DNA of 64,000 nucleotides from Chryseobacterium viscerum (GCF_002899945.2 NZ_PPEG02000011.1:1-64000); one strand, 5' to 3'; numbered from the stretch's first letter, positions 16,615 to 24,589 are shown. Numbers and translations: made by a program. The notes: generated by a model not told the origin, from the letters alone.

Positions 16615-16946
16615 AAACCACCGGCGAGCTTCAGTCCTTTTACAATCTCATAAGTAAGACTGGCTTGCGTCATAAAATCATTCACTTTATCTTCACCCCA
16701 TTCTCCTACCAAAGAAGTGACACTGAAGAAACCGAGTTTGGGGACGCTTTTTATTTTTTTATCAATAATCATTTGAAAGGCCAGACCGCGGTTGCTCCCT
16801 AAAACTTCTGTATTGATGTGAGCACTTGATACAATGTCAGTTGATTGATTCTGAGCTTTAAAACAATTAGATATTGTCATAAAACAGAGTAGGGGAAAGC
16901 TTTTTATAAAACTTTTTTTTAGTGGAGTATTTGAAATGGATTTCAT
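16566..16946 (-). pseudogene. 5' fragment of a secreted protein gene joined to the DJ-1 fragment
   Basis: From the ATG at 16946 the frame has a signal peptide-like start (about 10-34, ending KAQN) and then VSSAHINTEVLGSNRG, SVPKLGFFSVTSLVGEWG and YEIVKGLKLAGGFHVTPIKGMRP, the pattern of a small outer-membrane protein. After GMRP the last five codons are antisense to the DJ-1 fragment, so the 3' part is lost. The two broken genes face each other at about 16584: a deletion or inversion joint. Confidence 0.7.
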
Positions 16947-17109
16947 TAAATTGTTTTGGTTGATTATGTTTCTTTGTGATTTCAATCGGGATTACACTGT
17001 TTTCCGGAGGTTTGGCGCACGGATGATAATGGCAGACATTAATAATAATGTTGCTACTAGGTTTAATCTAATTGCTTAAAAGTTCTCTTTTTTTAAGAAT
17101 GAGAGTCAT

Positions 17110-17442
17110 TTAAACTGAAGGTGGATGTAATATCTTTGAATGGTATTCGGAATGATAAGGATCCGTACAGAAAGTACTGATAGAGTCTTGATGAATACTA
17201 TCGATGTCCGAGTGGGTAAATTTGAAATCTTCAGCAACCAAAAAAACATCAATCGAAGGAACAGAGATTTTATGACCGTTTTGAGTCGTCTGTTCCTGAT
17301 TTGTTTTGGTCAATTCTTTGGATACATAGCATTTACCATTACACATCAGTTCAGGTTTTGCTTTGTTTTCACAAAGGTTTTCTACAATATAATCATAGTT
17401 TACTGCATAGTTAATCAGTGGCAATACAGGTCGCATTGTCAT
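17110..17442 (-). CDS. Small exported Cys protein (LCEN/CNGKC/HPP type), copy 1
   Basis: A 110-residue (from the first ATG) small protein with NYDYIVENLCENKAKPELMCN, CNGKCYVSKEL and the C-terminal HPPSV. It aligns throughout with the product of 18560-18919. The alignment continues upstream of the ATG (YLVSILIIFTMTMRP), which makes the missing signal peptide; in frame the only candidate start there is CTG at 17478. Conserved Cys/His suggest metal binding. Its neighbours SCO and YHS support copper. The name and function are not established; I compare it loosely with HYC_CC_PP-type small proteins. Confidence 0.65.
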   Translation of the reverse strand: MTMRPVLPLINYAVNYDYIVENLCENKAKPELMCNGKCYVSKELTKTNQEQTTQNGHKISVPSIDVFLVAEDFKFTHSDIDSIHQDSISTFCTDPYHSEYHSKILHPPSV

Positions 17443-17538
17443 CGTGAAAATGATTAATATGGAAACTAAATATTTCAGAATCTTAATCCAAAAAGTGACT
17501 GTTAATAGCTGAAAATCATATTCAAATAGAATTTGAAA

Positions 17539-18228
17539 TTATTTTAGGAGCTTTCTAATATCTTCAATCAAAAGTTCTCGGTCGGGATGGTATTTTCCTT
17601 TAAGATCCGTATTGAGTCCTTCGGGATCTTCATAATTCAATCCTGAATAATAGAGGATAGGAACATTATTTTTACCGAAACGGCATCTTATGTTCCCCTC
17701 CTGATCTACCAATGCAATCATACCACTGTGGTTCAGGCTTTCAGAATCGTCATCTTTATCACCGACATAAATATTGAACTGATCGGCAATTTTTCCGATA
17801 TAATCTCTGTCGCCTGTTAAAAGATGCCAGTTGGTAGATTTGATACCAATTTTACTTTCGTGAGCCTTCAAAATCTCAGGGGTATCATTTTCAGGATCGA
17901 TGCTGATAGAGATCACTCCAAGTTCAGGACTGTCGATTTCCTCCATTACGTGCTTCAGATTGCTATTCATAATCGGGCATATCGTAGGGCAGGTACTGTA
18001 GAAAAACTCTACCAGATACACTTTGCCCAGCATATCTTTATTAGAAGTTTTTTCATTGTTTTGGTCGGTCAGTTCAAAATTCGGAACTTTCATGACCAAG
18101 TACAATTCTTTTTTGAAGTATCCGGTTCCAAAAGAAATAACTGCAAACAGACCTGCAAAGACCAACGTAGGAACAACAAATTTTCGAATTGCTGAGTTCT
18201 TCTTTTCTGAATGATTATTTGGTTGCAT
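17539..18228 (-). CDS. SCO-family copper chaperone, membrane anchored
   Basis: A 229-residue thioredoxin-fold protein. An N-terminal span at about 17-35 anchors it, and the SCO motif CPTIC (Cys80, Cys84) with His167 in LNHSGM forms the copper site. SCO proteins deliver copper to cytochrome oxidase CuA or other cuproenzymes such as nitrous oxide reductase. The start overlaps the YHS lipoprotein gene by 14 bases. It sits between the two small LCEN/CNGKC proteins, and the whole unit 18919-17110 runs on the minus strand. Confidence 0.92.
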   Translation of the reverse strand: MQPNNHSEKKNSAIRKFVVPTLVFAGLFAVISFGTGYFKKELYLVMKVPNFELTDQNNEKTSNKDMLGKVYLVEFFYSTCPTICPIMNSNLKHVMEEIDSPELGVISISIDPENDTPEILKAHESKIGIKSTNWHLLTGDRDYIGKIADQFNIYVGDKDDDSESLNHSGMIALVDQEGNIRCRFGKNNVPILYYSGLNYEDPEGLNTDLKGKYHPDRELLIEDIRKLLK

Positions 18229-18490
18229 ATTTCTCTGGAGTTTTTTTGAATGTTTCTTTACAGCCAGATGAACAGAATCCGTAGATTTTATTTTTGTAAA
18301 CTGCAGTATCTTTTAGATATTGAGCTGTTTTCATTTTGCAGATGGGATCCTCTTCATTGACCACCTTCACATTTTTTATGTCGACGCCAGCGGTCATCGA
18401 TTTTTTGTGGTTAATTTTAAATTCTTCTTCTTTTTTACAAGACGTTAGGGATAATGACAGCACTGCTATCAAAATTACTGTTGATTTCAT
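18215..18490 (-). CDS. YHS-domain metal-binding lipoprotein
   Basis: A 91-residue lipoprotein (lipobox LTSC, Cys18) with a YHS-type domain: DPICKMKTAQYL, then VYKNKIYGFCSSGCKETFKK. The paired cysteines FCSSGC plus PICKM bind transition metals in this family (e.g. the metallochaperone and TRASH-related domains). It probably hands copper to SCO, whose start it overlaps. Short but full length for the family. Confidence 0.87.
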   Translation of the reverse strand: MKSTVILIAVLSLSLTSCKKEEEFKINHKKSMTAGVDIKNVKVVNEEDPICKMKTAQYLKDTAVYKNKIYGFCSSGCKETFKKTPEKYATK

Positions 18491-18559
18491 TAGGTAAGAT
18501 TTGTTAAATTTTGTTGAATAGTATTTTGAAAAAAATCAAAATACAAGTAATGCAATAAT

Positions 18560-18919
18560 TTAACTGAAGAGGGGCGGATGAAAAATGGTGAAAATGTATC
18601 TTGAATGATACAAATTAATATATTCTTGAATGGATTGTATAGAATGAATGTATTCTGTTCTACTATCGAATGACAAAATATCATTGGGAACAAAAATATC
18701 CAAACTAATCAATTTTGCGAATGTTTGTGTGGACTGTTTTTCAGTATTTGAAAGTTCTTTTGCTAAAAAGCACTTTCCGTTACATGATAATTCGGGTTTA
18801 TCTCTGTTTTCACATAAGTTCTCAACGATATAATCATAGTTGACTACATAGTTGTAGACCGGCATGATCGGCCGTACAGCAATGGTAAAAACAATAAATA
18901 AAGATAGTAGAAGTCTCAT
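18560..18919 (-). CDS. Small exported Cys protein (LCEN/CNGKC/HPP type), copy 2
   Basis: A 119-residue paralogue of the 17110 protein, with signal peptide MRLLLSLFIVFTIAVRPIMP, NYDYIVENLCENRDKPELSC, CNGKCFLAKEL and C-terminal HPPLFS. It has a normal ATG, unlike copy 1. The central Cys-x3-Cys (CNGKC) resembles the SCO site in spacing. The upstream gap contains no clear -7 element I can support. The pair frames the SCO/YHS genes, so both copies are likely part of copper delivery, by inference. Confidence 0.7.
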   Translation of the reverse strand: MRLLLSLFIVFTIAVRPIMPVYNYVVNYDYIVENLCENRDKPELSCNGKCFLAKELSNTEKQSTQTFAKLISLDIFVPNDILSFDSRTEYIHSIQSIQEYINLYHSRYIFTIFHPPLFS

Positions 18920-19020
18920 TAGATTCTGCGATGATAAAATTACTACTCTTTGGTCATATAGTAAGTATGAATATTATCAGTCGAAGTCGAATTATTTTTG
19001 AGTTTTTGTTATATTATAAA

Positions 19021-19347
19021 TTAAACAAGATGATTAAGTCCAAATGTGGCTAACTGCTCAATAATGGGTAATGTGCTTAAACCTTTTTCAGACAAAGTAT
19101 ATTCTACTTTCGGCGGAATTTGAGGAAAAGATTTTTTTTGAACCAGTTCGTACTCTATCAATCTATTCAATTCCTGAATAAGCATTTTTTCACTGATTCC
19201 CGGGATTTTACGCTTTAATTCCCCGTACCTTACTTTCTGATCATTGATCTGATATAAAATCAATAAAGTCCACTTTCCGCTTAAAAGCTGAAGAGATTTT
19301 CGGACAGGACAGTTTTCGTCACAAATATTAATATCGCTTAAATTCAT
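19021..19347 (-). CDS. HxlR-family winged-helix regulator
   Basis: A 108-residue MarR-like HxlR protein. It has the family start CDENCPVRKSLQLLSGKWTL, followed by the winged helix with PGISEKMLIQELNRLIEYEL. The first Cys (NCPV) is the thiol that oxidants and quinones modify in sensors such as QorR and YodB. Its promoter is TACCTTTG (minus strand, 19406-19413). Two candidate operators, TACC-N4-GGTA at 19365-19376 and repeated TATGTAC, lie in the leader, which suggests autorepression. Confidence 0.9.
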   Translation of the reverse strand: MNLSDINICDENCPVRKSLQLLSGKWTLLILYQINDQKVRYGELKRKIPGISEKMLIQELNRLIEYELVQKKSFPQIPPKVEYTLSEKGLSTLPIIEQLATFGLNHLV

Positions 19348-19364
19348 TGATATAACGTATTTCT

Positions 19365-19413
19365 TACCTTTTGGTATGTACCTGATTATGTGTTATGTAC
19401 AGCTGCAAAGGTA
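19365..19413 (-). promoter_or_regulatory. HxlR gene promoter and candidate operators
   Basis: -7 element TACCTTTG (reverse of 19406-19413). TACC-TTTT-GGTA (19365-19376) and TATGTAC twice (19375-19381, 19394-19400) lie between -7 and the start, the usual place for a repressor site. Confidence 0.5.
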
Positions 19414-19550
19414 AGGCTAAAATATGCTATAGTCAAATTTCAGCATGAATTGAATGGAATCTTATAACTCGAAGAGACAATTTATATCCTTTATCAGATG
19501 CTTCGCTATTGGTCAAATACGCAGCTGTTATAAATCTGTTTGTAATAAGT

Positions 19551-20408
19551 TTACACCGTGCTTAGACTTTCCAGGTATTCGGAGGTAGTCATTCCTGTCT
19601 GCATTTTAAAAAATCTCATCAGATGCCCCGGTTCAGCGTAGTTCAAATCAAAAGATATTTCTGAAACTGTTTTATTAGAGTAAACCAATCGATCTTTTAT
19701 TTCGGCCAATAAACGCTGTTTTAGAAGTTCTGTAGCAGTCACATTATATTGTTCCTTGACTGCTTTATTAAGGGTAATCCTGCTGATATTTAATAAAACG
19801 GTGTAATCTTCAATATTTTTTTTCTGACAGATGTGTTTCTCAAGAAGAGATTTATATTGTACTGCATAATTTTTATCGTCCTTCTCAATCATTAGATCAT
19901 TAGCAGAGGCATACCGTCGATTTATAGTTTGTAAAAGGTAGTACAGGATCGATCTGATAATGTGAACGCTGTCTTTTTTTGTGTGCACAAGTTCAGTTTT
20001 AATTTCTACAAGAAATTCATTGAACCTTTTCATTTCGGAATCACTCACATTGAGAAGTAACGCATGCTTGAGCTGATAAAAAAACAGCATCTTGTGAGTG
20101 AAAAATTTATCAGCAAAGAATTCATTCAGAAAGTCTTCCCTGAATATTAAAGTTTTGAACTCAAGCCCTTGTTGCTTAATTCTCCAAGCTCTCTTCTGGA
20201 AAGCTGAAATAAATACGATTGAGTTATCGTGAATATTAATTGTGGTATCATTAATATATACTGTACCCTGAGCTTTTGTAAAAAAAACAACCTCAAAGTA
20301 GTCGGTATTATGCACCTCACTATTTAAATAATTAACGGTATTCTGATCAAGAATATTAATAAAAAAATCTACACCGCATTCTGTTTTGTGAAAATTGATT
20401 GTTTTCAT
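19551..20408 (-). CDS. AraC/XylS-family regulator
   Basis: A 285-residue AraC protein: an N-terminal cupin-like sensor and two C-terminal helix-turn-helices (TLNKAVKEQYNVTATELLKQ and VSEISFDLNYAEPGHLMRFF). The promoter TATCTTTG is on the minus strand at 20425-20432, and regulon site S3 lies in the same divergent region at 20508-20543. Because AraC proteins bind direct repeats 21 bp apart, as found in sites S1-S6, it is the best local candidate for the regulator of that set. Confidence 0.9.
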   Translation of the reverse strand: MKTINFHKTECGVDFFINILDQNTVNYLNSEVHNTDYFEVVFFTKAQGTVYINDTTINIHDNSIVFISAFQKRAWRIKQQGLEFKTLIFREDFLNEFFADKFFTHKMLFFYQLKHALLLNVSDSEMKRFNEFLVEIKTELVHTKKDSVHIIRSILYYLLQTINRRYASANDLMIEKDDKNYAVQYKSLLEKHICQKKNIEDYTVLLNISRITLNKAVKEQYNVTATELLKQRLLAEIKDRLVYSNKTVSEISFDLNYAEPGHLMRFFKMQTGMTTSEYLESLSTV

Positions 20409-20424
20409 AATAACTTTAAAGAGT

Positions 20425-20432
20425 CAAAGATA
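20425..20432 (-). promoter_or_regulatory. -7 element of the AraC gene
   Basis: TATCTTTG, an exact match to TAnnTTTG, 16 nt before the ATG at 20408. Confidence 0.7.
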
Positions 20433-20507
20433 CAATGAAATAGTTATGATTAGAATGAAAATCGACTTAAACCTTATATTTCAATTTCCGATACATCATA
20501 ATTTCCC

Positions 20508-20543
20508 TTATCAAAATGACATTTTTTCATAATAATTTGATAT
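20508..20543 (+). promoter_or_regulatory. Regulon site S3 (cysteine hydrolase promoter)
   Basis: TTATCAAAATGACA, 13 nt, ATTTGATAT; ends 22 nt before TAATTTTG (20566-20573). Confidence 0.85.
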
Positions 20544-20565
20544 AGACATACATTCAATCAGGTGG

Positions 20566-20573
20566 TAATTTTG
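20566..20573 (+). promoter_or_regulatory. -7 element of the cysteine hydrolase gene
   Basis: TAATTTTG, 22 nt before the ATG at 20596. Confidence 0.7.
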
Positions 20574-20595
20574 CGTTATAAATAAATATCTAATT

Positions 20596-21153
20596 ATGAG
20601 CAAACAAGCATTAATTATCATCGATATCCAGAATGAATATTTTGAAAACGGAAATCTCACATTGGTCAATCCTGTTGAGGCAAGCCTGAATGCAAGTAAA
20701 GTTCTTGAGCATTTTCGTGCAAAAAAGTTGCCTATTGCACACATTCAGCATCTATCGGCTGATCCCGAAGCATTGCCGATTTTTGTAGAGGGAACGCCTG
20801 GAGCTGAAATCCACGAAAATGTAAAACCCTTAGATGGAGAGCAAATCTTTCAAAAGTATTATCCAAACAGTTTTAGAGAAACTGGGCTAGGTGAATATTT
20901 GAAAGAAAACGGCGTGACAGAAGTAATTATCACAGGAATGATGACCCATATGTGTGTTGATGCGACTACAAGAGCAGCATTTGACTTTGGTTACAAGTGT
21001 ACCGTTATCGGTGATGCCTGCGCATCAAAAGATTTGGAAATCAACGGAAAGACGGTAAAGGCCGATGATGTACATCACGCTTTTTTAGCAGCATTGGAAT
21101 TTTTCTACGGAGAAATAAAAACTACGGACGAGTTTTTAAATGCTGTTTCTTAA
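20596..21153 (+). CDS. Isochorismatase-type cysteine hydrolase
   Basis: A 185-residue cytosolic hydrolase of the isochorismatase-like family (nicotinamidase/ureidoacrylate group). Catalytic Asp10 (IIDIQNEYF) and nucleophile Cys120 (TGMMTHMCVDATTRAAFDFG) are present, with a GTPGAEI block in between. Such enzymes cleave amides or vinyl ethers. The substrate cannot be assigned. It is the divergent neighbour of the AraC gene, preceded by regulon site S3, and ends in a terminator-like hairpin at 21181. Confidence 0.9.
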   Translation: MSKQALIIIDIQNEYFENGNLTLVNPVEASLNASKVLEHFRAKKLPIAHIQHLSADPEALPIFVEGTPGAEIHENVKPLDGEQIFQKYYPNSFRETGLGEYLKENGVTEVIITGMMTHMCVDATTRAAFDFGYKCTVIGDACASKDLEINGKTVKADDVHHAFLAALEFFYGEIKTTDEFLNAVS

Positions 21154-21180
21154 TAAGGAGAAAACATTTTCTAATAGAAG

Positions 21181-21218
21181 AATATCCTTGACAATTAATT
21201 TGTTGAGGATATTTTTAA
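21181..21218 (+). terminator. Terminator after the cysteine hydrolase
   Basis: AATATCCTTGACAA pairs with TTGTTGAGGATATT (one or two G-T pairs) around TTAATT, followed by TTT. Confidence 0.65.
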
Positions 21219-21318
21219 TTATACACGCAGGTCAATCCAAACAGCAGAGAACAACATGAAGCATAAAGTGTGACTCAATCAAGTAATAGATTTCCGGAAA
21301 AATCATTTCTCTGTTGGT

Positions 21319-21354
21319 TTATCAAAATGGTATTTCTTATCTGTTTTTTGATAT
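21319..21354 (+). promoter_or_regulatory. Regulon site S4 (LLM flavoprotein promoter)
   Basis: TTATCAAAATGGTA, 13 nt, TTTTGATAT; ends 22 nt before TAATTTTG (21377-21384). Confidence 0.85.
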
Positions 21355-21376
21355 CTAACTAGTTTAAGAACCGGGG

Positions 21377-21384
21377 TAATTTTG
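21377..21384 (+). promoter_or_regulatory. -7 element of the LLM gene
   Basis: TAATTTTG, 25 nt before the ATG at 21410. Confidence 0.7.
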
Positions 21385-21409
21385 CACTATAATTTAAAAT
21401 CAAGAGGTT

Positions 21410-22522
21410 ATGAAAAATACAACAGCTGATAAAAATAAAAAAACTGCTTTTTCTCCACTGTTAAAACAAGGAAATGCACCTGTACCCCTATCAATTCTTG
21501 ACGTGTCTACTACAGGAAAAGGTCATTCTGCTATAGAAGCCATAGAAACGAGTATTAAGTTGGCAAAATATGCAGACCAGCGTGGATTCGGTCGTTATTG
21601 GGTAGCAGAGCATCATGGTATGCCAGCCGTTTCTACTTCGTCGCCCGCTATATTGCTATCCAGACTTATCGGAGAAACTCAGAATATACGGTTGGGATCT
21701 GGCGGGATGATGTTACCTAACTTTCCTCCATTGGTCGTTGCTGAACAATTCGGGATGCTTCAGGCGATGGCTCCCGGACGTATAGATCTTGGAATAGGAC
21801 GAGCTCCCGGAACCAATGGGCTTACAGCGTCAGCACTTCGCCGTGGTCATATAGGTGAGGAAGATTTTCCTGAGCAATTAGAGGAATTACTGCATTTTCT
21901 TGAAGACGATTTTCCGGCAGGAAATAAGTACAAAGAAAAAGTTTTTGCTGTTCCGGGACCCGGACAGGATAGAGAAAACGGTATTGAAAGATCTTTTGAC
22001 GCGCCATCTGTATGGCTTTTGGGATCATCGGGATACTCAGCTCAGTTGGCGGGTAAATTAGGTTTGCCTTTTGCATTTGCGGCACAGCTGGCTCCGGAGA
22101 ATCTGTCAATTGCTTTTGAGTTGTACAGGAAGAATTTCAGAGCTTCAGAAATTCTAGATCAACCTTATACTATCGCATCATTTTCGGTATTTGCGGCGGA
22201 CAGTGAAGAAGAAGCAAGAATCCAGACCCATTCTTTTTCGCATAGTATGCTTCGCATGATGAAAGGTGAATCGTACGTCATCCCCTCGCCTGAAGAATTA
22301 AAGCATTACAACTATTCTGAATATGAAAGCTATGTGTTGGACAGCTGGAATCAAAAAATGATTCAGGGAACTGCCGATCAGGTCGTCGCCGGACTTAATG
22401 AGTTTCAAAAGATATCGGGAGCTGATGAACTGATGATCGCTAATTTGGGATATTCGCCAGAAGGTATTTTACATTCTGCTGCATTGATAGCAGATGCTTA
22501 CAATATGCCTAATATATATTAG
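21410..22522 (+). CDS. LLM-class flavin-dependent oxidoreductase
   Basis: A 370-residue luciferase-like monooxygenase of the 'group 1' (MsnO8-like) type. Features: PLSILDVSTTGKG near the start, YWVAEHHGMPAVSTSSPAIL, RLGSGGMMLPN, and LGIGRAPG in the barrel. These enzymes use reduced FMN and oxygen to oxidise small molecules. It belongs to the S1-S6 promoter set, next to the cysteine hydrolase, fitting a role in clearing reactive organic compounds. Normal length, no defects. Confidence 0.92.
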   Translation: MKNTTADKNKKTAFSPLLKQGNAPVPLSILDVSTTGKGHSAIEAIETSIKLAKYADQRGFGRYWVAEHHGMPAVSTSSPAILLSRLIGETQNIRLGSGGMMLPNFPPLVVAEQFGMLQAMAPGRIDLGIGRAPGTNGLTASALRRGHIGEEDFPEQLEELLHFLEDDFPAGNKYKEKVFAVPGPGQDRENGIERSFDAPSVWLLGSSGYSAQLAGKLGLPFAFAAQLAPENLSIAFELYRKNFRASEILDQPYTIASFSVFAADSEEEARIQTHSFSHSMLRMMKGESYVIPSPEELKHYNYSEYESYVLDSWNQKMIQGTADQVVAGLNEFQKISGADELMIANLGYSPEGILHSAALIADAYNMPNIY

Positions 22523-22637
22523 GAGAATATTTACAAATAAAAGTTAAATTGATTCAAAGAGATTAAAAAAAGTATCATCTCGAATCTCATTCATTCAACA
22601 TAATTAAAAGCTGTGAAATTTGGGAATATAATGCAGG

Positions 22638-22673
22638 TTATCAAAATGGCAGTAAATCGCATCATTTAGATAC
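22638..22673 (+). promoter_or_regulatory. Regulon site S5 (MBL hydrolase promoter)
   Basis: TTATCAAAATGGCA, 13 nt, TTTAGATAC; followed after 22 nt by GACCTTTG (22696-22703), a weaker -7 that lacks TA. Confidence 0.8.
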
Positions 22674-22775
22674 TTTAAGGATATGTTCTTATTAAGACCT
22701 TTGCAGTGTAATTATTTCTGTAAAATCGTCGCTGAAAGATTTAAGATCATTAATAAAATATAAAAAAAGAATATT

Positions 22776-23615
22776 ATGAAAAAAGTAATTGTAGCATTTG
22801 CACTGACGCTGTCTTCTGTCTTTTTATTCGGACAGATAAAATCTGATACAAAACCCACTGTCCAGTTAGTTAGAAATGCGACTCTGGTCATTGACTACGC
22901 AGGAAAAAAAATATTGGTAGATCCTATGCTGTCTCCTAAAGGGGCCATTGATTCATGGGCGGGTATTCAAAAAAATCCTACGGTTGAGCTGACAATTCCT
23001 ATAGAAGAAATTGTGAAGGACATTGATCTCGTTATTGTAACCCATACTCATGAAGATCATTTTGACAAGCCTGCAAGCAGCACCCTAAATAAATCTGTAG
23101 AATTGATCATGCAACCTGCCGATAAAGAATTTTTCAAAAAAGAAGGCTTTATTAATGCTACTGTTGTAGAGGGTCAAAAAGTATGGAACGGCATCACTAT
23201 AAACCGTGTGGAAGGAAAACATGGTTCAGGTAAGGTGTTAGAAATGATGGGTAAAACATCAGGATTTGTTTTACAAGCTAAGAACCAACCTACGGTTTAC
23301 ATTGTAGGAGATACGATCTGGAATGAAGAAATTAAAAAAGATATTGAAAAATTCAAACCCGATTATATTATTGTTAATTCTGGAGGAGCGCTGATAAAAG
23401 GCTTTAGTGATACACCGATCATTATGAATGAAATGCAGACGATGGCTTTGGTAGCCGGAAGTGGAAAAGCAAAAGTAATAGCAGTTCACATGGATGCATT
23501 GGATCATTGCTTTACGACCAGAGCCATTTTGAAAAAGAAAGCTTCAGAATTGAAAATCGGAAAAGATAAATTGATCGTTCCCGAAGACGGAGAAAAACTG
23601 ATTCTATCTCTTTAG
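22776..23615 (+). CDS. Exported MBL-fold metallo-hydrolase
   Basis: A 279-residue protein with signal peptide (1-19, ending FLFG) and a metallo-beta-lactamase fold of the UPF0173-like type. The metal-binding motif is THTHEDHFD, with further ligands GKHGSGK, GDTIWNEE and VHMDALDHC. It would hydrolyse or oxidise a small ester/thioester in the periplasm. Regulon site S5 lies upstream with a suboptimal -7 element. A bidirectional terminator separates it from the convergent lipoprotein gene. Confidence 0.9.
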   Translation: MKKVIVAFALTLSSVFLFGQIKSDTKPTVQLVRNATLVIDYAGKKILVDPMLSPKGAIDSWAGIQKNPTVELTIPIEEIVKDIDLVIVTHTHEDHFDKPASSTLNKSVELIMQPADKEFFKKEGFINATVVEGQKVWNGITINRVEGKHGSGKVLEMMGKTSGFVLQAKNQPTVYIVGDTIWNEEIKKDIEKFKPDYIIVNSGGALIKGFSDTPIIMNEMQTMALVAGSGKAKVIAVHMDALDHCFTTRAILKKKASELKIGKDKLIVPEDGEKLILSL

Positions 23616-23645
23616 TCGTACAGCATAAAATTGATGAATACAAGA

Positions 23646-23682
23646 GACAAAACCTACTCTAATTGAGTAGGTTTTGTCTTTT
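23646..23682. terminator. Bidirectional terminator between convergent genes
   Basis: GACAAAACCTACTC (23646-23659) and GAGTAGGTTTTGTC (23665-23678) form a perfect 14-bp stem with a 5-nt loop, followed by TTTT on the plus side. Confidence 0.88.
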
Positions 23683-23692
23683 AATATTTTGG

Positions 23693-24265
23693 TTATTTTA
23701 CGACTTTAATCAAGCTGATATATTTCAGTCCGCATTCAGCAAACTTTTCATAATCATTCATTGCGTTGCCATAGTTTTGAATCGTAATGCCATTTTTATC
23801 CAACGATCCTTGAATCTCGTCAGGAGGAGACAGATTCTTGTCAATGGCATTGCCCTCTGAATCTACCGCACCAATGTTTTTACTCCATTTTATATTTTTT
23901 AGCGTAACAAAATAGCCCTCTTTTTTCTCGTCCAATGTTAAAGCAGCAAAGTCTGTACGTGTCTGATTATCCGTTATTAAATCATATTTTAATTTTCCTT
24001 CCGAATAATATAATTTCAGATCCATTTTACAAATGGCATTTTCTTTAGATTGATACAGTCCTTCGATATCAGAAAGCAGATCATTATTTTCAGTAATATC
24101 TTTTTGAGAAGAATCATGCTGTAAGCTATCATTTTGTTTTGTAAGCGAATCAGGTGAGGTTGCATTAACTCTTGCTGTATTTTCAATTTGTTTATCGTCT
24201 TTTTTAACGCAAGACTGTATTGCGAGTGCAAAAATGAGCGTAAAGATAATCGTGGCTTTTTTCAT
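23693..24265 (-). CDS. Lipoprotein of unknown function
   Basis: A 190-residue lipoprotein (lipobox AIQSC, Cys19), with a low-complexity Asp/Ser/Gln linker at about 30-65 and a C-terminal domain (GLYQSKENAICKMDLKLYYS, TLDEKKEGYFVTLKNIKW). No family is recognised. It may be a small lipocalin-like domain. It converges with the MBL gene and does not carry the S-site promoter. Confidence 0.7.
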   Translation of the reverse strand: MKKATIIFTLIFALAIQSCVKKDDKQIENTARVNATSPDSLTKQNDSLQHDSSQKDITENNDLLSDIEGLYQSKENAICKMDLKLYYSEGKLKYDLITDNQTRTDFAALTLDEKKEGYFVTLKNIKWSKNIGAVDSEGNAIDKNLSPPDEIQGSLDKNGITIQNYGNAMNDYEKFAECGLKYISLIKVVK

Positions 24266-24523
24266 TTATTAAAAGATGTATTGTGAAGATTTGTTCTATT
24301 AAATGGACATTTTCCAACTAAGGTTAATGTTTTGAAAGTAATGCGGAAATTTTTATCAGATAAATAGTTACGGAGATTCAATGATGAAAGATACAGCCAA
24401 ACAGCGAGAAATAAATTTTAATATTAAAAGATTCTCAACTATTTTGATATTTAGAAAAGAAGGCCTTTTCAAAGTTCATTATAATAATTAAATAGGATCG
24501 AAGGAGTGTAGAAAAGATGATAC
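24266..24523. other. Intergenic, no gene seen
   Basis: Part of a 418-bp gap. The only clear signals are regulon site S6 and a -7 element to the right (24524-24589). A TATCAAAATAG sequence on the minus strand near 24440 is not a full site. Confidence 0.4.
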
Positions 24524-24559
24524 TTATCAAAATGATATTTAAATAAGCGGTTTTGGTAT
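24524..24559 (+). promoter_or_regulatory. Regulon site S6 (HAD promoter)
   Basis: TTATCAAAATGATA, 13 nt, TTTTGGTAT; ends 22 nt before TATTTTTG (24582-24589). Confidence 0.85.
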
Positions 24560-24581
24560 ATAATAATCAATCCGTGAATTC

Positions 24582-24589
24582 TATTTTTG
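24582..24589 (+). promoter_or_regulatory. -7 element of the HAD gene
   Basis: TATTTTTG, leaving a leader of roughly 90 nt to the ATG at 24684. Confidence 0.65.

Noticed and set aside
17140..17457. Long open frame opposite the LCEN/CNGKC gene
   Set aside because: Shadow of a well-supported gene with a paralogue at 18560; no start context.
18490..18693. Open frame between the YHS and copy 2 genes
   Set aside because: It overlaps the well-supported copy 2 gene in another frame and has no family features.
24425..24460. TATCAAAATAG on the minus strand as a seventh regulon site
   Set aside because: The second half and the 22-nt gap to a -7 element are missing.
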